Positions 32,930 through 39,378 of a DNA stretch of 39,378 nt are shown one piece after another. The notes beneath the pieces were generated by a model. The model saw only the letters and a list, made by a program, of their open reading frames with translations, had not been told where the DNA came from and made no database searches. The translations under genes and the position numbers were made by a program. The stretch's first letter is position 1; each line of letters begins with the position of its first letter. The DNA comes from CAYUTA01 sp964447605 (GTDB lineage Bacteria > Bacillota > Clostridia > Christensenellales > CAG-138): assembly GCA_964447605.1 (NCBI GenBank), contig CAYUTA010000023.1, forward strand, positions 1 through 39,378, in the 5' to 3' direction.

Positions 32930-34738
32930 ATGAAAGTCTTGTTTACAGCCAGCGAATGTGTGCCCTTCATCAAAACCGGCGGGCTTGCCGACGTAATCGG
33001 CTCGCTCCCCATCGAGCTCAACCGGCTCGGCGTCGATGCGCGCGTAATTCTGCCCAAATACCGCATCATCGATGAGTATTGGAAGTCGCGTATGGAATTC
33101 ATGTGCAGCTTTGAAATCCTGTTCGGTTGGCGGACGATGTATTGTGGCGTCGAGCGCGTCGTCGATAACGGCGTCACCTACTATTTCATCGACAATGAGG
33201 AGATGTTCGCGGTAGAAACGATCTATGGCGACGGCCAGTACGAGGGCTTCCGCTTCGCTTTCTTCTGCCGCGCGGTGCTTGAGGCGCTGCCGCGCATCAA
33301 TTTTTTCCCGGACATCCTGCACTGCAACGACTGGCAGACGGGTCTTATACCCGCGCTGCTGCGTACGCAATACCTTTGGAGCAACGACTACCGCGCGGTT
33401 AAAACGGTGTTCTCCGTGCATAATCTGCAGTACCAGGGAATCTTTAACTGGAACGACATGGCCAGCCGCCTTGGAATTGAGGAGCGCTATAATTCTCCGG
33501 ATTATCTTGAATTTTACGGCTGTATCAATTTCCTCAAGGGCGGGCTTGTGTTCTCCGAATATGTGCTCACCGTCAGCCCCAGCTATGCTTTGGAGATCAC
33601 ACAGCCCTATTTTGGCGAGCGTCTCGACGGACTTCTGCGCGCGCGCCACACAACCGTTTCCGGCATTCTCAACGGCATCGATTATACCGTCTTCAACCCC
33701 GCTACCGACCGTTTCCTGCCCGCGCACTACACGCTGGACAATCTCATCGGCAAGGCGGAAAATAAGGCGCTGCTGCAGGAGGAATGCGGCCTTGAGGTGC
33801 GCCCGGAGGTCCCGCTCATCGGTATGATCGCGCGTCTTTCCCCGCAAAAGGGCTTCGACCTGATCGAATGCGTGCTCGACGACATCATGCGCTGCGACGT
33901 GCAGCTTGTATTTCTGGGCAAGGGCGACCGCCGTTTTGTCGACCTGCTCAACTGGGCCAACTGGCGTTATCCGCACCGCTTGCACGCGCGTATCACGCTT
34001 GACGAAGGGCTTGCGCATCGCATCTATGCAGGAAGCGACATGTTCCTTATGCCGTCGCAGTTTGAGCCGTGCGGACTGTCACAGCTGATCTCGCTTCGTT
34101 ACGGCAGCATCCCCATCGTGCGTGAAACGGGCGGTCTGAAGGACACCATCATACCGTATAATCAGTATGCCGACGAGGGAAACGGTTTCTCGTTTGCCAA
34201 TTACAACGCGCACGAGATGCTCGCCACCATTGAGCGCGCCGTGCGGTATTACTTTGACGATAAGGCCATGTGGGGCCGCATGATGCGGCGCGGCATGGCG
34301 GAGGATTTCAGTTGGCAACATTCCGCGGGCGAATATGAAGCGCTGTATCAGAAGCTGCTTCACCTCGATCAGCCCGCGCCCGCGCCGGAGGAGAACGCCG
34401 CGCCCAAACCGGCTCCGTTTCCGGCCCCGGCGCCGGTTTGGGACGCCGCGCCGGAGCCCCCCGCCGCAACGCCGAAAGCCGAAACGATTGCGGAGGCCGC
34501 GCCGGAAGCTGCGCGCGCCGGGGAGGATGCGCTCCAGGCGGTTGAAAAGACGGGCAATCCCGCCCCAAATCCGGAAACCGCCGTACCCGTTTCCAGGCCC
34601 AGGCCCGCGCAAAAGCCAGCCCAGCCCAAAAAATCGACTGCATCTGCTAAAGCCGCCGCCAAACCGGCCGGCTCCAAGCAGGCCGCCCCGCCCAGGCAAA
34701 AGGCAAAATCGCCCAAGGCAAAGGACAAGCCGCGCTAA
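32930..34738 (+). CDS. glgA: Glycogen synthase with Pro/Ala/Lys-rich C-terminal tail
   Basis: This GT5 enzyme transfers glucose from ADP-glucose to growing alpha-1,4-glucan. Residues 1-about 478 are a complete GT-B protein: KTGGLAD (15-21), LHCNDWQTGL, NGIDYTVFNP, IARLSPQKGFD and QFEPCGLSQL with RETGGLKDT. The usual GlgA ends there (about 475-480 aa). This one continues for about 122 residues of low-complexity sequence, first Pro/Ala/Glu-rich, then Lys/Pro/Ala-rich and strongly basic (KPAQPKKSTASAKAAAKPAG). The start is ATG 32930 with AGAGGAG. A 120-nt gap separates it from glgD. The tail could anchor the enzyme to glycogen, partner proteins or acidic polymers; this is inference. Confidence 0.93.
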   Translation: MKVLFTASECVPFIKTGGLADVIGSLPIELNRLGVDARVILPKYRIIDEYWKSRMEFMCSFEILFGWRTMYCGVERVVDNGVTYYFIDNEEMFAVETIYGDGQYEGFRFAFFCRAVLEALPRINFFPDILHCNDWQTGLIPALLRTQYLWSNDYRAVKTVFSVHNLQYQGIFNWNDMASRLGIEERYNSPDYLEFYGCINFLKGGLVFSEYVLTVSPSYALEITQPYFGERLDGLLRARHTTVSGILNGIDYTVFNPATDRFLPAHYTLDNLIGKAENKALLQEECGLEVRPEVPLIGMIARLSPQKGFDLIECVLDDIMRCDVQLVFLGKGDRRFVDLLNWANWRYPHRLHARITLDEGLAHRIYAGSDMFLMPSQFEPCGLSQLISLRYGSIPIVRETGGLKDTIIPYNQYADEGNGFSFANYNAHEMLATIERAVRYYFDDKAMWGRMMRRGMAEDFSWQHSAGEYEALYQKLLHLDQPAPAPEENAAPKPAPFPAPAPVWDAAPEPPAATPKAETIAEAAPEAARAGEDALQAVEKTGNPAPNPETAVPVSRPRPAQKPAQPKKSTASAKAAAKPAGSKQAAPPRQKAKSPKAKDKPR

Positions 34739-34772
34739 GGCCGTTTCCGCCGCATCCCGAGTACGGCCTTTT
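34737..34772 (+). terminator. Intrinsic terminator of the glycogen operon
   Basis: AAGGCCGT, starting at the glgA stop, pairs with ACGGCCTT (to about 34771) and is followed by TT. The stem is 8 bp with an 18-nt loop. The long loop and short T-run make it moderate. Confidence 0.6.
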
Positions 34773-34881
34773 GACCCCGAATGCGGGAAAAATCAAACAA
34801 GCGCATTAAATCGGCCGCCTGCGCGGCGTTTTCAGCCCGTCAAAAACTCTGTTTTGACAAAACCACGTTGTAGCACGGCTT

Positions 34882-34917
34882 CTGCTTGCAGGATTGTTGT
34901 GGCAATCCTGCAAGCAG
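34882..34917. repeat. 15-bp perfect inverted repeat, hairpin
   Basis: CTGCTTGCAGGATTG (34882-34896) and CAATCCTGCAAGCAG (34903-34917) are exact reverse complements with a 6-nt loop. No T-run follows on either side, so a simple terminator is less likely than a palindromic repeat element or RNA-stabilising hairpin. Confidence 0.75.
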
Positions 34918-34938
34918 CGTGTCATTTTGTCCGGTTCT

Positions 34939-35002
34939 TTCCTGCGTTTCGTGCGCGGGGTTGACGGGGCAACCCGTATGTGCCGTCTTTTTTGACACGC
35001 TG
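34939..35002 (+). repeat. Dispersed intergenic repeat, copy B
   Basis: Same order as copy A at 15362-15427: TTCCTGC, then a GGGTTG-loop-CAACCC hairpin, then TTTGACACGCTG (12/12 identical). The sequence between the blocks has drifted. Confidence 0.6.
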
Positions 35003-35054
35003 AAGACGGTGTGCAGGCACGTCCGCTTTGCATATCACGCGCGTCTCCATCGAA

Positions 35055-35822
35055 CTACTTTCTGGCCAAATACAGGTCCAACGTATCATATATATTGATA
35101 ATCCCCCCGACTTGATCGAGGGATTTTTTCATTTCTCTTTCAAAAGCAACCTTTGTGTCATTGGGCAGGGCACGATGATCCGAATATGTGTTCAACAGAT
35201 CAATATACCGGTTTGACGATAGCGTTCTTGTTCTGTAATAAAGCTTTGCCCTGACATCTTTAAAGCCGAATGTTTCTAATTCGTCAATCCGCCTTTGACA
35301 ATCCTTTTCACAGAATTCGCGCGAAGGTTTGTCAGACGGTCTATACCTGTTGTATATCCAGCTGTTAACAACATTGGTTGGGTCATCTTTTCGATTTGGA
35401 TACGGATGATTCCAAAACAACGCAACGGTCCCATTTTCCAATAGCACGTCAAAGATTTTAAGATATGCCGCCTCTGCCGGAAGCCAGTGAAAAGCCGTCG
35501 CGCAGTATACCATACCGAAGGAATTTGATTGAAACGGCCACTGCATAAAATCCGCATTGATAACATGGAAATTCCGGTACGCTTTGAATTTCCGCTCAAC
35601 ATAGCGGCTGAACCTATCTCCCAGTTCGACCGCCGTAATGCTGCATCCCCGGTTCAAAAAAGGCACGGTGGCCTGTCCGGTTCCAATGCCTATTTCCAGG
35701 CCCCTGCCGCTTATATCAATATTGGAATATGCGATGATATCCGCATATAAATCATCCGGATACGGCGGACGGATTTTGTCATAATTCTCTTCATCCTCAT
35801 TGAATTTCAAACGCAGCTCCAT
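35055..35822 (-). CDS. Class I SAM-dependent methyltransferase
   Basis: The 255-aa protein has a Rossmann-type SAM fold: motif I LEIGIGTGQATVPF (about 45-58), the acidic AVELGD, the post-motif NADFMQWPF and CATAFHWLP, typical of the Methyltransf_11/25 group near ubiquinone/trans-aconitate methylases. The substrate is unknown. The start is ATG 35822 behind GGGGGCGG; the frame is open further upstream but that part looks like noncoding sequence. The gene is clearly AT-richer (42-45% GC in lines sampled) than the roughly 60% of genes on both sides, suggesting acquisition by transfer. Confidence 0.83.
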   Translation of the reverse strand: MELRLKFNEDEENYDKIRPPYPDDLYADIIAYSNIDISGRGLEIGIGTGQATVPFLNRGCSITAVELGDRFSRYVERKFKAYRNFHVINADFMQWPFQSNSFGMVYCATAFHWLPAEAAYLKIFDVLLENGTVALFWNHPYPNRKDDPTNVVNSWIYNRYRPSDKPSREFCEKDCQRRIDELETFGFKDVRAKLYYRTRTLSSNRYIDLLNTYSDHRALPNDTKVAFEREMKKSLDQVGGIINIYDTLDLYLARK

Positions 35823-36110
35823 ACAACCGCCCCCAAACGCATTCCATAAAACAGCGGTTCCCTCCGCTCCCCGAACCGATCCCCTCCTGACGGCAGGGTT
35901 GCGCTGTTCGTGAAACGGCCTGTCATTTGCAGCTGCATCCCGGGATGCGGGCCGAAGCGTCGCTTGCTTTTCAAATAACCGGATTACCGGCCGCCAGACC
36001 GCGCTTTCCACGCGCGTGTTCAAAAAATACCCATAGCGTAAGCCGGTATGCCACCTGAAAAACAATGCCGGTTCTTATGCTTAATCCCTCTTTCCCCGTG
36101 GTTGCCGCAA
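35823..36110 (-). other. Gap upstream of methyltransferase
   Basis: The 288 nt hold no convincing ORF of their own. The only structure seen is the 14-bp perfect palindrome GCATCCCGGGATGC (35935-35948), which may be an operator or chance. GC content rises again here. Confidence 0.4.
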
Positions 36111-38177
36111 TCAGGCGCCGGGCACAAAATACAGCAGCCTGCAGGGAAACGCGGGTTCGCCGTAATCCTCGCCCCAGGTTTCGGCAAGCTCATGGGTCTG
36201 CATAAACGTGTCATAGCCGCCCAGGTTCCATTCCCTGTGCATGCCGAGGCATTCCTCGCTGATGACGACCGGATCGTTTGCCGCTTCGGCCAGCAGGCGG
36301 TCGGCATACTCCTTTGGCGCAGGGCCGTCGATTTCAATATCCATGTAATTCATGTTATATACAATTGGATCCAAGTCAAACAGCCCGAACATCTCCACCG
36401 CGCCAAAGCCGAACGCCTTCGTGCCCACGGCCAGCTTATCTTTGGAATCCTGATACAGACGGGTCGTAACCGTCGGGTTGGAAAGCGCGTGGCGGTATTC
36501 CATGCGCGACTGCGTGCAAAATACGCACCAGAATGCCAGCGACAGCAGCACGCAGCAGGCCGAAAGCCCCATCCCAGCAAACAGGCTTTGCCCGCCCGTC
36601 AACGGCGCTTCATCCTCATCCGCGTGGCCGCCGCCCGCGCCGGCCAACCGCCGCACATACAGCATGGCTTCGGACGCCGGCACGCACATCAGCACAACGA
36701 TCAACTCGTACCCCAGCGTAAAATGTCCGTAGACCGGCCGGTTGATCGCATAGGAATAGCTGCCCAGCAGCATGACCGCAATCGCGAACAGTAGCGCTTC
36801 GACGGGCGACTTTACCGGTTCTTCGCGGCATATGCGCGTGCTCGAAAGCCCCCGGCACACATAAAACAGCAGCAACCCGGCGATGACAACCCACGTGCTG
36901 AGCTTGCCGACCAGTTCCAACTCCAGCCGCTCGGTCATATAATAACGCACCAGCAACGGGAACATGAATTCGTTGAGCGTTAACCGCGCGCCGCCAATCG
37001 CAATCTGCTGGTTATACACGTCCGTAATCGCCCAGACTACAAAAAACACCATTAGCGCGCCCAGCAGGTATTCAATGCAGTGAATCCACCATTTCCTGCG
37101 CATCGACTGCAACTCGAGCACAACGAGATAGCACGCCCAGCCCGCCAGCGCAAACAGGCCGATCTCCGTACTCCAGGTAAGGCAGACAACCGCCGCGAGA
37201 TAGCCAAGCGTCATCCACAGCGCGCGCCTTGATTCATGCCGCGCGGCAAACACCATCGCCGCCGCCATCAGCGCAATGGGGAATATGCGGTGCGGCCAGA
37301 GCTGCTGATAGGTGGTGTCGCGTATCACAAGCAGCGAAAATCCCGCCGCCACAATGCCGAGCATGCGAACCAGCCGATTCTTGACCGTGCCGTAGAGCAC
37401 ATAGGCGATCAACAGCTGCGAAAGCAGCGCGACTCCGGCAATCAGCACGGAAAAGCAGCGCATTACGCTGCCCGCCCCCACGGATTGCATCAGACGGATT
37501 GCGGGCGCAAAAAAGAACGCATAATGCCCGTAGATGCTGTTGTGCACCGGGCCGAACGGCACGCGGTTGAGCACGTAAAGCACCGGCTGGTAGTATGCGT
37601 TGACATGATACAGGTTCAAAAACGGGTTGGCGCAATACATGCTGTATCCGACCAGAAGCGCCATGCCCGCCGCAACGATCCAGTACGCCGCGTCGGCGCG
37701 CCTGCGCCGGCAGGGCGAGGCGTCCTCTGTACGCGCAAGCAGCAGCGTCGTCGCGCCGCACAGCGCGCATTCAATGGCAACAAACGCCGCCGCCGGCATC
37801 TGGTGCCAGACATACGCGTTTGCATATTGGGGCAGCCAGGAAACATAGGCCGTCGGCTCGTTGACAAACATGATGAGCAGCACCGCGCCGTTGAGCACGA
37901 GCGGCAGCACAGCCAGCATGCGGCACTTCGACAACGAACCGCAGGCGCCGCTGAGCATCGCGTCCCTGCGGAAGACCAGATGGTAAAAAAGAAGGTATGA
38001 GAGAATCACCGCCGCGCATATGCACGCGTACTGAATCAGGTTGACGCGCCCAAAAGCGGCGAACAACGCCTCTTTCACCGGCTCAAAAAACAGCACGTAT
38101 CCCGTGGCGGTCCCTGCGGCGCACGCCGCAAGAAACGCGCAGCACATGCGCGCGCGGCCCGTTCGTCTTGTCTCCAT
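36111..38177 (-). CDS. Large polytopic membrane protein, unknown (GT-C-like layout)
   Basis: This 688-aa protein has about 12-13 hydrophobic helices spread over residues 10-560, then an extracellular or periplasmic C-terminal region of about 130 residues. I recognise no family with confidence. The layout (many helices, a conserved aromatic/His-rich loop such as NSIYGHYAFFFAP and TTYQQLWPHRIFP, and a soluble C-terminus) resembles GT-C glycosyltransferases using lipid-linked sugars. The start is ATG 38177 with a GGGCAGG-like site. It follows lysA by 23 nt, so it is probably co-transcribed, although function is not obviously linked. Confidence 0.65.
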   Translation of the reverse strand: METRRTGRARMCCAFLAACAAGTATGYVLFFEPVKEALFAAFGRVNLIQYACICAAVILSYLLFYHLVFRRDAMLSGACGSLSKCRMLAVLPLVLNGAVLLIMFVNEPTAYVSWLPQYANAYVWHQMPAAAFVAIECALCGATTLLLARTEDASPCRRRRADAAYWIVAAGMALLVGYSMYCANPFLNLYHVNAYYQPVLYVLNRVPFGPVHNSIYGHYAFFFAPAIRLMQSVGAGSVMRCFSVLIAGVALLSQLLIAYVLYGTVKNRLVRMLGIVAAGFSLLVIRDTTYQQLWPHRIFPIALMAAAMVFAARHESRRALWMTLGYLAAVVCLTWSTEIGLFALAGWACYLVVLELQSMRRKWWIHCIEYLLGALMVFFVVWAITDVYNQQIAIGGARLTLNEFMFPLLVRYYMTERLELELVGKLSTWVVIAGLLLFYVCRGLSSTRICREEPVKSPVEALLFAIAVMLLGSYSYAINRPVYGHFTLGYELIVVLMCVPASEAMLYVRRLAGAGGGHADEDEAPLTGGQSLFAGMGLSACCVLLSLAFWCVFCTQSRMEYRHALSNPTVTTRLYQDSKDKLAVGTKAFGFGAVEMFGLFDLDPIVYNMNYMDIEIDGPAPKEYADRLLAEAANDPVVISEECLGMHREWNLGGYDTFMQTHELAETWGEDYGEPAFPCRLLYFVPGA

Positions 38178-38200
38178 CCTGCCCGTCCCCCCCTCGCCGC

Positions 38201-39378
38201 TTAAAACAGCTTTAGAATATCCAGCGTGGCAAAATAGTCCGCCGGGGTCTCGGCGCGGCGAATCAGCTCCGTACCGCCGTCGGGTTTGAGCAGCACCTCC
38301 GCGCTGCGCAGTTTTCCATTATAATTATAGCCCATTGCAAAGCCGTGCGCGCCTGTATCATGGATGACCACAAGGTCGCCGGTTGCAATCTTCGGCAGCG
38401 GCCGGTCAATTGCGAATTTGTCGTTGTTTTCGCACAGGGATCCCACCACGTCGTAGAGGCTGGTGAGCGGCTCGTGCTCCTTGCCCATGACCGTGATATG
38501 ATGGTAAGCCCCGTACATGGCCGGCCGCAGGAGGTTGCAGGCGCATGCGTCGAGGCCGATGTATTTTTTATACGTATTCTTCTCATGGATGGCATGCGTG
38601 ACCAGAAAGCCAAACGGCCCGGTGATATAGCGGCCCAGTTCGGTGAAGATGGAAGCCGCCAGCCCCGCGGGTTCCAGGATATCGCGGTAGGCCCGCGCCA
38701 CAGCCGCACCGATATAGCGTATATCCGTTTCCTTCTCATACGGCCGGTATGGGATTCCGATGCCGCCGGAAAGATTGATAAACGTCACGTTTACGCCCAG
38801 TTCCTCATGCAGCTCAACCGCCGTCTGGAACAACCTGCGCGCCAGCGCGGGGTAATACTCATCGTCGGTGGTGTTGCTGGCCAAAAACGCATGCAAGCCA
38901 AAGTTTTTCGCGCCAAGTTCCATGAGCGTGCGGAACGCCTCGGTCAGCTGCCCGCGCGTCATGCCATACTTCGCTTCTCCGGGGTTGCCCATGATGGTGT
39001 TGCCAAGCATGAACTCGCCGCCCGGGTTATACCGGCAGCAGATCGTATTCGGAACGCCTCCATTTTTTGCAAGAAACGGGATATGCGTAATGTCGTCGAG
39101 ATTGATGATTGCACCAAGCCGCGTGGCCAGCCGGAATTCCTCCGGCGGCGTATCGTTGCTTGAAAACATGATATCCCGGCCCGTGACGCCGACCGTCTCG
39201 CAAAGCATGAGCTCGGTCAGCGACGAGCAATCCATGCCGCAGCCCTCTTCGTGGAGAATGCGCATAATAACGGGATTGGGCAGCGCCTTAACAGCGAAAT
39301 ACTCCCGAAAGCCCTTATTCCAGCCAAACGCTTCCTGCAGGCGCCTGACATTTTCCCGGATGCCGCGTTCATCATACA
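38201..39378 (-). CDS. lysA: Diaminopimelate decarboxylase, 5' end outside window
   Basis: This PLP enzyme of alanine-racemase fold makes L-lysine from meso-diaminopimelate. The reading frame is open from the stop at 38201 to the window edge, so the first codons are missing. The visible part begins with YDERGIRENV and has the PLP lysine in EYFAVKALPNP about 25 residues in. It then has DCSSLTEL, SSNDTP, INLDDI, CRYNPGG, the Gly-rich LSGGIGIPY phosphate-binding loop, FTELGRYI, and the LDACACNLLRP and HDTGAHGFAMGYNYNG segments near the C-terminus. About 391 codons are visible, near the family's 420. It is likely the upstream gene of the 688-aa membrane protein. Confidence 0.9.
   Translation of the reverse strand, partial: YDERGIRENVRRLQEAFGWNKGFREYFAVKALPNPVIMRILHEEGCGMDCSSLTELMLCETVGVTGRDIMFSSNDTPPEEFRLATRLGAIINLDDITHIPFLAKNGGVPNTICCRYNPGGEFMLGNTIMGNPGEAKYGMTRGQLTEAFRTLMELGAKNFGLHAFLASNTTDDEYYPALARRLFQTAVELHEELGVNVTFINLSGGIGIPYRPYEKETDIRYIGAAVARAYRDILEPAGLAASIFTELGRYITGPFGFLVTHAIHEKNTYKKYIGLDACACNLLRPAMYGAYHHITVMGKEHEPLTSLYDVVGSLCENNDKFAIDRPLPKIATGDLVVIHDTGAHGFAMGYNYNGKLRSAEVLLKPDGGTELIRRAETPADYFATLDILKLF

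Larger units (their letters stand above)
34739..35054. other. Intergenic gap with hairpin and repeat copy B
   Basis: The 316 nt between the convergent glgA and methyltransferase genes hold no believable gene. They contain the operon terminator, a short GTTTT-GAC-AAAAC hairpin near 34850, a 15-bp perfect hairpin (34882-34917) and repeat copy B (34939-35002). Confidence 0.6.

Noticed and set aside
32881..32933. Nine-codon mini-ORF ending ATGA on the glgA start
   Set aside because: It has no ribosome binding site; the overlap with glgA is most simply due to the AGAGGAG site and an upstream ATG by chance.
32558..34018. 486-codon minus-strand ORF antisense to glgD and glgA
   Set aside because: Shadow of the glycogen genes; spans two real genes and has no recognisable domain.
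1..39378. CRISPR array, prophage, transposase or classic defence system
   Set aside because: No regularly spaced direct repeats, integrase, capsid or transposase genes were seen on either strand.

Overview
The window looks like chromosomal DNA of an anaerobic, high-to-moderate-GC Firmicute, most likely a gut-type Clostridia. The reasons are strong AGGAGG-type ribosome binding sites, several TTG starts, a split glgC/glgD glycogen operon, a membrane pyrophosphatase, DegV, MgtC, AEC and YfhO proteins, and a selenium-linked (YgeY/SsnA type) catabolic cluster. No rRNA, tRNA, CRISPR array or intact mobile element was found. The species cannot be told from this window.

Region 1 (about 1-12,500) has visibly lower and more mixed GC. 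A DUF606-type transporter (+) faces a minus-strand cluster for nitrogen-ring breakdown across a bidirectional terminator. In transcription order the cluster holds: a cytosine-deaminase-like remnant, an FAD subunit remnant and a frameshifted 2Fe-2S subunit of a xanthine-dehydrogenase-type hydroxylase, an intact dihydropyrimidinase/hydantoinase, an intact YgeY-like M20 hydrolase, a fused remnant of KDPG aldolase and KDG kinase, and intact preA, preT and an SsnA-like aminohydrolase. The upstream control region is a 12-bp palindrome (TTGACGCGTCAA) that supplies the -35 box to promoters in both directions. The other direction leads to a decayed C_GCAxxG_C_C protein and then an intact K+-dependent, probably Na+-pumping, membrane pyrophosphatase. 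The molybdenum-hydroxylase part is decaying, while the pyrimidine-reductase, cyclic amidohydrolase and aminohydrolase genes remain open.

Region 2 (about 12,500-28,450) is GC-rich and mostly minus strand: MATE exporter, MgtC-like protein (+), DegV lipid-binding protein, a membrane-tethered XRE regulator, a DUF3267 putative zinc protease, a 1027-aa fusion of an EndoQ-like PHP nuclease with a UvrD/PcrA helicase, a leucine-rich-repeat lipoprotein, a YfhO-family membrane protein, an AlaX-type tRNA editing protein and an AEC transporter. The last two genes are 1 nt apart. The gap at 16.5-16.95 kb is dense in hairpins and unexplained.

Region 3 (about 28,450-34,740) is a compact glycogen operon glgB-glgC-glgD-glgA (+), with ATGA overlaps between the first three genes and a terminator after glgA. 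GlgD has lost the nucleotide-binding loop. GlgA carries an unusual Pro/Ala/Lys-rich tail of about 120 residues.

Region 4 (34,740-39,378) starts with a repeat-bearing gap (a 15-bp perfect hairpin and a second copy of a repeat also seen at 15.36 kb). It then holds an AT-rich SAM methyltransferase that may be acquired, a large unrecognised polytopic membrane protein, and diaminopimelate decarboxylase, cut by the window end.
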